In this document: positions 22,411 through 33,971 of the stretch, piece by piece
Position numbering within the stretch: position 1 is the first letter of the stretch
Layout: each line of letters opens with the position of its first letter
Program-made: the position numbers and the translations under genes
DNA from: Adiantum capillus-veneris
Lineage: Eukaryota > Streptophyta > Polypodiopsida > Polypodiales > Pteridaceae
DNA length: 64,000 bases
NCBI GenBank assembly: GCA_014529385.2
Contig: CM043945.1
Coordinates: 100,180,963 to 100,244,962 of the forward strand
Direction of reading: 5' to 3'
The notes under the pieces: model-generated
Databases searched by the model: none
The model's input: only the letters and a program-made list of their open reading frames with translations
What the model was told of the DNA's origin: nothing

Positions 22411-22921
22411 CCCTAAAGCATCTCCTAGGGTCAAAACAACATAAAATACGCATATAAACACTCAAAACAGCGATTTAAGGCCTAAATGGATGCGTTTGAA
22501 ACCTTCACCAAACCTTGAATGAAAGAGCAGAGTAAGAGGAACACAATGCAAGAAACAAAACTGAATTTGGATTACCGTAGCCACAAAAGTGATGATTACA
22601 AGTTTGAGCAAAGAGGTAGCTCTCTGTGCGTAACGCAATAGTCACCTTCAAAAAATGATCTCCCTTTCCCACTAACCTTAGTATATTATATACCTAGGGC
22701 TTTCTAAAGTGGCCGGCGGCCAACTTCTCATGGACCTTTACATACATCATTGGAAAAATTACATCTTTGACTTAGACTTGGCATAGACAATTGTCATTAG
22801 GCTTTTACAGTGTTTGATGTATTAAACATAGGAAAAATAATGTGACCACATCAAAACTTTGGCCGGCTGACCCAATGGGCGCCTTGACTAGGTGGAAACT
22901 TGTATGTTGTTATCACCTCCA
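22411..22921 (-). repeat. 3' LTR of element D (homologous part)
   Basis: About 510 bp closely similar to 27750-28278. The minus-strand LTR starts TGGAGGTGATAAC. A TATA-like GTATATAATATA lies near 22680-22695 on the minus strand. The adjacent polypurine tract is complementary to 22927-22938. Confidence 0.75.
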
Positions 22922-22936
22922 AACACTCCCCCCTTC

Positions 22937-25810
22937 CTAGCTCGTGTCGTCCCTTGACACGACCATTTGTAGTCTGGTCTTTTTGTTGATGAGACTCCCC
23001 CCTTCCTTGATTGAGTTATATTTGGCATGTTTTGCTTGTTCAAATGGGGTGCCCATTTGCCTTTGATGGATGAACATGTGTTCTTTGTGATTTGGATGTT
23101 GTGAACGAGGCATTTGTGCATGTTGTTGCACATCCTGATTTACCTTTCCATTTGTGCAGTTGGTCGATGATACCTGCTTCTTTGGATACTTTGCCTCCTG
23201 GTGTAGTTGACTTTTTATTGGAGCTAGTATCTCAAAATGTTTGAGACTTTGACATGTGTGCACTGGCATCTCCAATTTGATTTTCTTTGCCACTTTATCA
23301 ATAGAGATTTGCTGGTATATTTGAAGATAAGAGATGCTCTTGTCAAAGCGTAGTTGAGAGCAATGTGGCTCCACTTTATCTCTTTGAAGATCGTGTAACA
23401 AATTCTTTATTGGTTTCATTTGATGGAAGAAATATATACAATAGAATAGTGATGGATGTTTCTAAATTAGGGTCTAGAGCCTGAATGACCAAAGGGAAAA
23501 ACCTAGTGGGAAAAAATGCCTTTGGTATACGCTCTTATTGGGGTTGAACACTTGGAAGTTGAGTACCTGTTCATGCAAGGTGAGTGCTTGGGAGAAATAA
23601 AGTAAGAGTGCGTAATGCAAGTGCCAATTATGGGACACTCTATATGCACACAACAGTTCTTTCAAGAAAATCATGCGGTGTGAAAAATGAGTTGTTGGGT
23701 GCTTCAAGGAACAAATTTAGCACATGTGATATCCAAGGACATCTCAATGGCTTCCACATTTCCAAGAAGGGTTTTTGATGTTGATCCTTCTCCACTCATT
23801 ACTCACTATGCATAGTGCGTGAGTGTCTTTTGGACTCTCTTCTTCACTTTACCAAACTTAAAATACATAGACTTGGACTCTTATGCTCACCTATACCAGC
23901 ATGAGCAACACAACATGAATATGCTCAACTCTTCCACCTTGAGCAGTACCTACAATAGCTAAGACTCTTAGACCACAGAGAATATTACTTGAAGTTTTGG
24001 GACTAATGCCTTGCTCATTTCGTGGCTCAGCTGCCCGACTCTTGACTTTTATGCCATGTATCTTTAATGGTGACTTGGACTTACCTGCTCATGGATTGAA
24101 ACCCAATGCCATAAGTTCTTGAGATTAAGGCCACTATCATTGTGTTGGTCTTTGAATGCCACCATCTTTTCAAGTAAGTTGGCATACTTTGACTCCTCTA
24201 GCTTCTTTTGGTGCATGGGATGTTCCGTAAGGAGGCCACATTGTTGTACCTTTACTTTTTCTTCTTTGTGAGGAGCTTGAGTTTTCAACAGTGGTTTTGG
24301 GACCCACTTTGTTCTTGCTTCATGAGTTGCTCCCTTGACTTGATGGACACTAGGATTTCGTATCCATACTTGGGTATTACCATTGTAAAAGCCTTACTTT
24401 TGTAGTAGAAGACGAGGGATCCATTTTGAGGTTGTTTCTCCCTTGTTTGTGCTTAGTCTCCACTGGCTCTTTGTTTTTGTTGATTGTCTTTGTGTTGTGT
24501 CATTTGCTACTTGGTTGGTCTTAGTGGCTCTAGGTTGAGCAACTACTTTGGGTAACCATATTTGGGTGTTACCTTCATAGAATCCTTGTGCTTCAAGTAG
24601 CTTGACGGGAACCATGATTCTATTCTTTGTCTTCATTTGGCCTTGTTGGGTAGCTTCGTTGAAGTTTGACTTTGGTGCCCATACTTGTTGTGTTGCTTTC
24701 TTGGAAGGTCTTTTCTTATGTCCTTTTTTGTTGTTCTTTGTCCTGCCTGAGTATTTTGTATTCCGTTGATGGCGCGTCTTGTTCCTTGTAGAACTCGCTG
24801 GTTGAGGTGGGTAGGTCCAGGCTGTTACTTTAGGATTTTTAGCCCAAACATTAGTGTTTCCTTGGAAGTATCCTTGAGCAGTGATTGACTCATTTGATGC
24901 TATCCACCTTGTCACATTTTGTTGTTGTGGTTGAACCCGTGTTTCATGTATCCAAACTGGGTCTTTGACTTGGATGTGCTCTTTGGATACCAACACTTGG
25001 TTGACATTCTTCGGCTTCTTCTGGATGCTTTTTTGTGATGGAAACTTTGGTTGATAGACTTTTTTCTTTGGTTTCCATTGCATTGTTCATGGTGTGGCTC
25101 TTGATGTAGAGGCTTCGTGGGAAATTTGATGGAAGCTCGTTGAAGGTAAAGTCGTCTGACGAGGTTGATATACTTCAATGTTTACCTTTGCTTTACCTTT
25201 TTCCGTGAAGGTTGGCGATTTCTTCTCTGCATGGATTTGAGAAGCTTCATGGAGTCTCACCGTTGTTGTTGTTGAAGCTTTTGATTGTTGTCGAAAGAAG
25301 ATGTTCCTCCAGCTTTTTGTCAGGACCAGACTCTCTTTGATATGATGGGAGTGGATTATGTGGAAAGTATCTTTATACTCCCCGGTATTCAATTTGAGTA
25401 CAGTTTATGCCACTCCAAAGCTAGGAATCGGCATTTTTGAACTTGTGTAAACTGTTTCTTCTAGCTCATTGATTGGTGGCTTTCCCTTCATGATCCATGT
25501 TCCATAAGTCATTAGATTCTTTGTTGCTTCTGGATCTATTGCGGTCGAACATGTAACCTTGAGCCCTGTTTTTTCGCATAGAATTGAATTTGATCATCGT
25601 AGGATATAGTCCATCTTCTTCCTTGTCCCTGTTCTTCTTTTGATCTTGTGTTTGTTGAAGATTTGTCGTTGAACTTGGAAGCCTTTCTCCTTCATCTACT
25701 TTCATTTGCACTTTTTGTGGAGTCGGCTTCTTTGAAACAGCTTTTGTTGTTTCTTCAGGTATGTCAATAATGACATATTCTTGTGGTTTCTCTGCTTCCT
25801 TCGTTTTCAA
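22937..25810 (-). pseudogene. Element D coding remnants, unknown protein with GNTxxW repeats
   Basis: A chain of minus-strand open segments in shifting frames: 25466-25810, 25087-25392, 24394-25083, 24064-24288 and 22937-23419. The 229-codon segment 24394-25083 is Lys/Gln-rich with repeats of AQG(F/Y)(F/Y)xGNT(N/Q)(I/V)W at about 24887-24840 and 24597-24551; a third at about 24395-24357 lies beyond a stop. The last segment ends MVVSRDDTS just before the polypurine tract, as Ty3-type polyproteins often do. I do not recognise the protein and see no RT, RNase H or integrase motif. Confidence 0.5.
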
Positions 25811-25991
25811 TTTTGCCTCATGCTTCCCAAAAACTTGAATTTTCTCAAAATTTTGGTCTGAAGGATCAGTGATCAGTGTTTCCCCTATTTGACAACTGTC
25901 TTTTGGTTTTTTGACCCTGGTTCTTTTGAGAAAGTTGTCTGTCTAGTCATCAGCTACCTACTCACCAAGTCTCAACTCAAAATGTCACTAT

Positions 25992-27262
25992 GGTACACCG
26001 GTCGCGATCGTACTTTCGAGCCCAAATTGGATGAAACTTGTGGATATGGTAGACAATGATGTGTACAGTATACTCCCCAAATCTTTTTGAATTTGGACAA
26101 GAAAAAGTCAAGTTTTTACCAGATCTTAGTCTGCTGCAATGGTTTTCTATCTGTCTGCTGTTTTTGGCTATTTTGGTCACTTTTTTGAATTTTGAGAACT
26201 CCTGATATCTTATATAACCTAGGTGTATGTGTGGATAAAGTCTGGCACTGAGGTACACCGATCGCGATCGTAGTTTGGAGCCCAATTTGTATGAAACTTC
26301 ACCAGCTTGTTCACACTAGGCTATTTTAAGACTACCTGCCAAATCTTTTTGAATTTGGACTCAAAAAAGTCAAGTTTCTACCATTTCTTGGTTAGAAGTG
26401 CCTGTTTTCCCAATTTTATCAGTTTGACTTGATTTTGGTGTTTGTTTTGGGAAATGAAAGCTATTTGGGATTCTATTGTGTACAGGCTATCCCTTTGTAT
26501 GGTTTCTTCTCAGTTTTGATGTGTTTTGGTCTACTGAAAGTCAATTTATATGCCAGTTTAACAGTTTTTTACTCTTTTCTGTATTCAGTGGTTTTGATCA
26601 ATTTTTTGTGGTTTTTAACCATAGGTCCTTTAGACTTTTATGTTTGTATACACTTGGGGAGTCCACAGCTAAAGTCTGGTCAAATCTGGCACTGAGGTAC
26701 ACCGATTGCGATCGTAGTTTCGAGCCCAATTTCAACCAAATTTGGCATGCTTGTAGACATTGATGTTTTAAGGCTATCTCCCAAGTCTTTTTGCATTTGG
26801 ATCACCAAAAGTCAATATTTTACAGTTTCTTGGTCTGTCATGCTAGTTTTACCCAAGTGGCCTGATTTTCTTGATTTTTGATGTTTTTGGGTGTGGTTGT
26901 TTTAGACTAACTTGTTCAGAATACTATTAGGGAGGCAGATGTCAAATCTTGTACAATTCTGACACTGAGGTACACCGATCGCGATCGTAGTACAGAGGCC
27001 AAATCATACCAATTTTGGTGTGCTTGTAGACACAGGTGTTCTAAGGCTATTTCCCAAGTCACTTTGCATTTGGATCCCTAAAAGCCAAGATTTTTCACTT
27101 TCTGGGTCTGTCAAGATGGTTTTGTCCAAGTGGCCTGATTTTCTTGTTTTTTGATGTTTCTGGGTGTGGTTGCTTTAGACAAAATTGTTTAGAATCTTAT
27201 GAGAAAGGCACATGTCAAATCTTGTACAGTTCTGACACTGAGGTACACCGATCGTGATCGTA
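25992..27262. repeat. Palindrome-centred tandem array in element D leader
   Basis: Five units begin GGTACACCG(A/G)T at 25992, 26252, 26696, 26969 and 27242 (spacing 260, 444, 273, 273). Each carries the 12-bp palindrome CGATCGCGATCG or a one- or two-base variant, followed by similar flanks (GCCCAA..., CTTTTTGNATTTGGA). There is no coding potential. It lies between the 5' LTR and the coding remnants. Confidence 0.85.
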
Positions 27263-27749
27263 GTACCTAGGCCAAATCTGATGAAATTTTATAGACTCTC
27301 TCTGACAAGTATTTCCCAGTGTTTGGTGCTACCACTTTGTGATTTGAATCAATTTCAACTCTGTTTGGTCAGATTTTCTAATTTCAGAGTCTTATGGCCC
27401 TTTTGCCAAAGTTATGGTTTTCTGGTGTTTTTGACTTGATCTTTTGCCCCAAATTTGACTAGAATGTGATTTACTTATCCTACTCCTAAGTACAGAAATG
27501 AATGAACATAACAAAATGAATCAAACAAAACAAACATGATAAAAAAATGGATGATGGATCAGTACTCAATCAATACAAAGAAATTTGAAGAGTAAAAATG
27601 CTTAAAGCAACCTCACTCACAACTCCCTATATCTCTCAAGAGTAGATCTAGCCAGTCCACCGACCCTAGACTCCACTAAGCACTAAACCCCTCTCTAGAT
27701 TCTTCATTGAAATGTAAATGGAATGGAGATTATCTTTTGGAACAATAAG

Positions 27750-28278
27750 CCCTAAAGCCTCTTCTAGGGTCAAAATAACATAAAATACGCATATAAACAC
27801 TCAAAACAACGATTTAAGGCCTAAACGGATGCGTTTGAAACCTTCACCAAATCTTGAATGCTTACACTTGAAGGAAAGAGCAGAGTAAGAGGAACACAAT
27901 GCAAGAAACAAAACTGAATTTGGATTACCGTAGCCACAGAAGCGATGATTACAAGTTTGAGCAAAGAGGCAGCTCTCTGTGCGTAACGCAATAGTCACTT
28001 ATCTTCAAAAAATGATCTCCCTTTCCCACTAGCCTTAGTGTATTATATACCTAGGTCTTTCTAAAGTGGCCGGTGGCCAACTTCTCATGGACCTTTACAT
28101 ACATCATTGGAAAAATTACATCTTTGACTTAGACTTGGCATAGACGACTGTCATTAGGCTTTTACAGGGTTTGATGTATTAAACATCGGAAAAATAATAT
28201 GACCACATCAAAAATTTGGCCGGTTGACCCAACGGGCGCCTTGACTAGGTGGACACTTGTATGTTGTTATCACCTCCA
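27750..28278 (-). repeat. 5' LTR of element D (homologous part)
   Basis: Counterpart of 22411-22921, with a small extra insertion near 27860. It ends at CACCTCCA on the + strand, directly before the resumed element A frame. 27263-27749 is AT-rich leader with no gene. Confidence 0.75.
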
Positions 28279-29891
28279 AATAGGTGTGTCTCGCAAGGGG
28301 TACAACGCCTTAATGTATTTGAGGATGCTCTACTTCTGGTAAGGCAAGTAAATGGAGTATGGACATGGAAGAATCCTAGCTTGAGGACTCACTTAAGTGG
28401 TGTAAAAACCTTGTTGGGTAAGTTTGAAGAAGTTCAAATACACCATATCCCAAGGACTCAAAACCATGAAGCAGATGCCCTAGAAAGTGAAAGACTGCAG
28501 GAAGTGCTGGTTGGGGCTATAAAGCTAAAGATCCCTCTATTTCAAGGTAGTGACACCTTACTTGATATCATGCATTTTTTGGAAATGGGGAAATGCCCAT
28601 CAGATTTAAGAAAGGGACAGAAACAATGGCAGACGCAAAAGGCCACAAGGTATCGGCTCATCAATGACGGTTTGTATTATAAGGGTAAGGACCAAATACT
28701 CATGAAGGTCCCTCTCTCTCATGAAATCATGGGAGTAATTGCTAACTGTCACGACGGGGTTTGTGGTGGTCACTTTGCCCTAAACATAACAAGTAAATCT
28801 TGCAGGTTGGCTTCATATGGCCTAGCCTCAACCGTGATGTACACCACTGGTGCAAAACGTGTAAGTTGTGTCAAAAGGCCCGCACTAGGTCACTTATGCC
28901 TGAACTACAGACACCTATTCTTTCATATGGACCATTTGAAAAGTGGGGTATCGATGCCATAGGACCATTACCTAGGGCCAACTTAGGAAAATTCTACATC
29001 ATCATGGGGGTCGATTACATGACTAGATGGGTAGAAGCTACAGCCACTACTAGAATCACAGTGATAGAGGTAGCTAAGTTTATCTGAGCACATATGCTGT
29101 AGGTTTGGCACACCATTAGAGATCATCTCTGATAGAGGGCCAGGTTTCATAGCAGACTTGGTAGGAGAATTAATGCAGAAACTGAGCGTTACAAGGAGGC
29201 ATTCTTAACCATATTACCCTCAATGTAATGGCCTAGTTGAAAAGGTGAATGGAATGGTTTCTAAAATTATTACCAAGCAGGTAAACAATCATCCTACAGA
29301 CTCGGATAAGTACCTACTACCAGCTTTGTGGGCCTACAGAACCTCATTTCGTACATCCTTGGGATTCACACCGTATCATCTGGTATTTGGTAAGGAAGCA
29401 ATCTTGCCCATTGAAGTGCAACTACAAAGTCTCAGAGTAATGGCAAGCCAACTTCAACGGCCCAACGTGCATTTGAGAGATCACATCATCAACTTGGAAA
29501 GACTACAGCTGGGGACAGAGAAGAAACAATAAATTATTATGCGGCACAAGCAGAGCACAGACGGCTTAGCTTTAACCAGCATCTTCAGCAAAAACATTTG
29601 AAGAAAGGAATGTTGGTGCTCCGCTACGACAATCACTTCGACATGCGCAAAGATAAGAAATTCCTACTTTGATGGGAAGGCCCTTTCATCATCAGGAAAA
29701 AGTATGCCAATGGAAGCTACCAGCTTATGGAAGCTGATGGAAAACTTCATAAAACCAAGGTAAATGGTTGGCAGCTCAAACCTTATTTTCTTCGATTTGA
29801 CCAGGCTCCACCTATCGACATTCTGAATGAGGATACACAATCAACCGCCACCTTCGACGACAATGATCAAGCAGATGAGTTAGAGACATGA
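28279..29891 (+). pseudogene. Element A second RNase H (end) and integrase
   Basis: Resumes the archaeal-type RNase H (SQGVQRLNVFEDALLLV, then HIPRTQNHEADAL). Integrase follows: zinc-binding HHCC pieces with a frameshift near 28800 (GFIWPSLNRDVHHWCKTCKLC), core WGIDAIGPLPR, a stop near 29085, ISDRGPGF, a stop near 29208, PYYPQCNGLVEKVNG, and LWAYRTSFRTSLGFTPYHLVFGKEA. The C-terminal GPF module (WEGPFIIRKKYANGSYQLME) lies near 29670-29740, after a stop. The frame ends at TGA 29889-29891. Confidence 0.82.
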
Positions 29892-29903
29892 ATGACTCTC
29901 ACC

Positions 29904-29919
29904 AAAAGGGGAGGGCTAA
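29904..29919 (+). promoter_or_regulatory. Polypurine tract of element A
   Basis: AAAAGGGGAGGGCTAA directly precedes the 3' LTR start TGATAGCC. The tract and LTR start closely resemble those of element C. Confidence 0.75.
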
Positions 29920-30285
29920 TGATAGCCGATTTTTGAAAATCAAAGAAAAACAAGAAAAAAAATATATTTTTCCTCTACCGGAGCCCTGGCAAAACCGTCG
30001 GAAGGCTTGGCAATGGCCGGGTCCACCTCACCGCCCTAGCTCATCCATACCCCAACCTAGCAAGCCGCCATTTCCCCTATGAAACTTCCTCTTCCCCTCT
30101 CTCCCTTCTTGGCACACACTCCCTCTCCCTCATCCACTCCTTCTCTCTCTCTCTCTCTCATCTCTAGCTAACAAATCGCTCTCTTGCTCTCTTGTCGGCT
30201 GCCACATGCGCAATGCTCGGCCATCCTCCCTCTCTATCTCCCTCGTTGCCTACAAGAAGCTAGAGTCTCTCTCTCTTATTCACCA

Positions 30286-30337
<52 letters not shown>

Positions 30338-30533
30338 ATCTACACACACACACACACACACACACTCAAACTTACCTTCCCATTCCCGTGGCTTGCTACT
30401 CCCTCTCTCTCTCCCCCACCCCATTGACTCTCTCCCCTCCTCTCGTCCTTGAGATACTATGAAAAATAGGGGCGTAGTATTCTCTCTCTCTCTCTCTCAC
30501 CCACACACCCCTCCCTTACCCCACTTCATTGCC

Positions 30534-30575
<42 letters not shown>

Positions 30576-30957
30576 CTTGCTCTCTGTCGATCGTAGGCTG
30601 GCCCGCCATCTCAACTCTCTCTCTCTCGATCTCAGTCCGAAGGCGTAGATAGAAAACTCTCTATCTCTCTCTTATCCACACACACACACATCCCCACTCC
30701 ATCACCTACTCCCCCCCTCGCCACCTCACCCCCTCTCCCTCTCTCTCTCGCACTATGCTCACAGTCCGCAGGTGGCCCATCTCTCAGCTCTCTCTCTCTC
30801 GCTCTCAGCCCGAAGGCGCGCAGCCAATTAACAAATGCTCTCTCTCTCTCTCTATCACACACACACACACACACCATCCCCTCCCCCTCACTCACACAGC
30901 ACGTTCCCTACAGAGCAGGCAAGCAACCGAAAATGTAAATAAAAAAAAATATATACT

Positions 30958-30991
<34 letters not shown>

Positions 30992-32492
30992 TAATCCATA
31001 TACATCCCCTCGTTCACACACACACGCTTATATGCACATACATACATCCATATGTATATACACACATGTCTACACGCACTCACCCATACACAGTACACGC
31101 ACACAACACAAAAAAAATAGAAAAAAAGAAAACTTGAACGACATCGACATCGACATTGAAAAAATAAAGAAGGCGGTCCAGTCACGCATCGCCAACACCA
31201 AAACGAGCAAAGGCGCCGAAGGCACGCCCCAGCCAGCACCGAAAGGAGGTAAGTCAAAACATCTCGGCTTCTCACGACAAAAACCGTCTCTAGCAACACC
31301 AAAACCTCAGACCAACCACCCCAACCATCGACAAAACCCTTGTACCCTAAAACCCCACTCTTCCCTAATAACCTAGCCATGGCTAGTGGATTGTAAAAAA
31401 CTCTCCCCAACCCCACTATTTCTCTCTCTATCTCTACCTTCTCTCTCTCTATCTCTCTTACTAGAGAGGCATCTAGGCCTTCTACTGTGACCAAAGGATA
31501 TTTTCAATGATCAGTGGGTAAGGACCACCTCTCAAGCCTATATAAAGATGCCTCTGCTTAGCACAAAAAGGACACAATACACAAGGGAGAGGAGACACCC
31601 AAGAGAGAACATTCACGTGAAGGAGGGGCATACTAGCTCCATGCACTCTACATTGTAATCACGTAGTGCACCCATGCTTGAGAGCTAATGGCATCATGTT
31701 TGGTTGCAAGCTTTGGGCACTTAGAATTGGCAACATCACCATTATCCCCATGATTCACCACACCACGTTGATTTACTAATCACGACCAATCTATGCACAT
31801 GAAGTAGTCTCTACTCTCCCACCAAGCAACATGAGCACGCTTGGATTGAAGGTATCAATAGCACGCCACCTTGGCCCGCTCTCAATGTTGGTAATTGAGG
31901 TTGCTGGTGGCTGCATCATCTTGCTGTTCTCCCTCAATTAACCCCCCCACTAACTCCAACCTCGTTGTGCACCATATGGCGCTCGTATCTCATGTTGCAT
32001 CCCAAATGCCAAGAGCCAGGTTTGTAATCGTCAAGGCCACCACTTGTAAGTATCTTCATCGCCAATAAAGGGGTGTAATTTTGTCCTGATCTTTGGGTCC
32101 ATCCTCTATTCTGAATTCCCATGGTTACGGGATGTTTCGTCTCTTGTTTATCACCCTACTCGTGCTCCATCATGTGCAATCTCTTCCACCAGTCAGCGTG
32201 CCCTGTTCCAAGCTTTTCACATATCTCTCTCATGCAAATACTAATGACTTGTGATGAGGCATTTCTCTACATTTGAACGGTTGTTACACCACCATTTCGT
32301 ATTGACTACCTAGAGAGCATTTCACGTTTTCTACCCTAGGTCATGTATATTTGCGTCCTAGCCGCATTTATGCTAGGTGGTGCCCTTTCCCCTACCCATA
32401 GGATCACTCGTACCTCGAGATGATGCTTGGGGATGTTCAGGCTATGTGTGTTGTAGAGGCCACCCCATATGGCATGTCATTTCTAAACATCA
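29920..32492 (+). repeat. 3' LTR of element A
   Basis: A 2573-bp copy matching the 5' LTR without the inverted-repeat insertion. It includes CT, CA and TA tracts, a run of 37 C (30536-30572), the TATA motif near 31538 and the U5 hairpin (CCTAGC 32357-32362, GCTAGG 32372-32377). It ends CATCA and is followed by target duplication ACAC. Confidence 0.9.
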
Positions 32493-32558
32493 ACACTATT
32501 TCTTGAAAATATCTTTAATATATATTTGATAAATTAATATATTTTTTCTATTTTGTAG

Positions 32559-33352
32559 TGCCTTTCCTTTAACTCTATGTGGTCAAAGGGTCGTCACTTT
32601 CGTACACGCCACATTGACGAGCGTAGAACCACCATGGATTGTGCCATCATGGGCAACTTTGACACAGATGGTGATGGAGCCAGGTACTGCGGAACTATTC
32701 AAAGGATACTAAAGGTTAATTTTAGAACCATTGAAAGAACACTAAAGGTTAATTTTAGAACCTTTCATACCTTCATCTTTGAGTGCAAGTGGTTTGCAAA
32801 TGTGTCTAGACGACATGAGAATGGTCTCTACATGGTGGACTCTAGTGTGCATCACACAGGGAGGTATGACAATTTTAGTTTTACCGCAAAATTGTGAGCA
32901 GGTGAGTGACATGTACCGTTTTCATTCTTATTTGCTTGTAGCGTTAGTTATACCAGTGTTACTCACTTTGAGCTTCTATTTTATATGTCATCTATATCCC
33001 AGCAATCCACCAATCAAAACTTTGGTTCGTAATTCCTGTAACACCTCGGGGGAGCACCATTTTTTCCACTAATGAAGTGGAGACTATCTTCGACCCTCTT
33101 CCAACTCCGACTTTGGATGAGGTGGAAATAGAGGACAGTGAGGTTGATGAATCAAGTTCGGCGGCAACAAGTCTTAGCGAGGATGATTGTCATGACGATG
33201 AAGATGATGAGATGGAGGATGACGAACTCAAAGATAATGAAGGCAATGCATCCACAAACAACAATTCCGTTTCTCTTTTTATTGATTTAGGAGCCATGGG
33301 CTTAGAATTAGACGATGCTTCATGTAAAGATCTTTTGGAACATGAATCATAA
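32559..33352 (+). pseudogene. CACTA transposase, 3' exons (DUF4216-like and acidic tail)
   Basis: The acceptor TTTTGTAG at 32558 opens an exon with FNSMWSKGRHFRTR and then YCGTIQRILKVNFR...FIFECKWF, matching the DUF4216 region of TNP2 proteins. The frame ends at TGA 32895-32897, just before a GTGAGT donor at 32902. The acceptor CCCAG at 33002 restores frame into WFVIPVTPRGSTIF and a strongly acidic C-terminus (runs of D and E, 33170-33240) ending at 33350-33352. Known role of the family: transposase binding the element ends. Disabled here by the stop and by loss of the core in the 5' part. Confidence 0.72.
32708..32762 (+). repeat. 33-bp in-frame tandem duplication in CACTA exon
   Basis: The 22-nt block starting ACTAAAGGTTAATTT occurs at 32708 and again at 32741. 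The 33-bp period duplicates 11 codons (LKVNFRT...) without breaking frame. Confidence 0.85.
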
Positions 33353-33509
33353 ACATTTTGCAGTTATGAAGTTTTTTGGTCGTGTAATCCATTCTTCCTT
33401 TCTTTAGATTTGAGAACATGCTCAATTATGTTAATCAATTGATAATGATTATTTTAGTTGTAACCAAGTGAAATCTTTTATCCCCCCGCCTCCTCCCCCC
33501 CCCTCCCCT

Positions 33510-33594
<85 letters not shown>

Positions 33595-33695
33595 ATCTCT
33601 CTCGCTCTCTTTCTTTCTCCTCTTTTTTAAATTTGAAAATTATATACAATATTCTTTAATTTTTATTGAGAGGAGGGAAACACCAAAATTTGAAA

Positions 33696-33738
<43 letters not shown>

Positions 33739-33971
33739 TAAGCCAGAAAGTGTAGGCGCTAAATTTGGCTGTCGGACATAACAACGAGAATATCCGTAGT
33801 AATAACAACAGAAATAAACGCGGTAATAACGATGGAAACAAAGTGGTAATATTTTAAACACAAAAAAAACCTCCGTGCCCTCATCTCTCTTGTTTCTCTA
33901 CTTGAATTTGCACCTTCTCTCTACAAAATGGGGTAAAACAACGTGGTAAACACTTTGAGATTTTCATAGTG
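33353..33971. other. CACTA 3' region with (CT)n, 41-base G run and subterminal repeats
   Basis: Contains C-rich sequence and a pure CT block (about 33511-33590), then a run of 41 G at 33696-33736. GGTAATA-type motifs follow (33800-33850) and a possible terminus TTTTCATAGTG (33961-33971). No gene. Confidence 0.6.

Larger units (their letters stand above)
22006..28278 (-). mobile_element. LTR element D, minus strand, inserted in element A
   Basis: Removing 22006-28278 rejoins the second RNase H frame of element A, which fixes the insertion limits to within a few bases. The ends read TG...CA. The target duplication is very short or mutated (AA or CAA). Homologous direct repeats at 22411-22921 and 27750-28278 are its LTRs. 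On the minus strand, coding remnants run 25810 to 22937 and end in the ...SRDDTS stop, a polypurine tract and the 3' LTR. No RT or integrase is present, so it looks like a non-autonomous or deleted element. Sequence 22006-22410 lies outside the LTR homology and is unexplained. Confidence 0.7.
13178..32492 (+). mobile_element. Ty3/gypsy LTR retrotransposon A (Tat-like), old and nested
   Basis: Both LTRs start TGNTAGCCGATTTT and end ATCA. Flanking target duplications read ACAC (13174-13177 and 32493-32496; AACAC on a 5-bp reading). A primer-binding site follows the 5' LTR and a polypurine tract precedes the 3' LTR. Gag, protease, RT, RNase H, second RNase H and integrase remnants lie in order on the + strand. 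Two later insertions are present: the inverted-repeat element in the 5' LTR and element D inside the second RNase H. Many stops and frameshifts, and LTRs visibly more divergent than those of B and C, mark it as old. Confidence 0.88.
11280..33971 (+). mobile_element. Defective CACTA (En/Spm) DNA transposon, split by element A
   Basis: The transposase exons at 11758-13141 and 32559-33352 are on the same strand. Removing the intervening LTR retrotransposon leaves an intron of about 100 bp with matching phase 0 ends, so they were one gene. Inverted TATTACC/GGTAATA subterminal repeats lie on both sides. A plausible 3' terminus ends TTTTCATAGTG at 33961-33971, whose complement begins CACTATGAAAA like CACTA terminal repeats. 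No matching 5' terminus was found, so the left boundary is uncertain. Confidence 0.7.
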
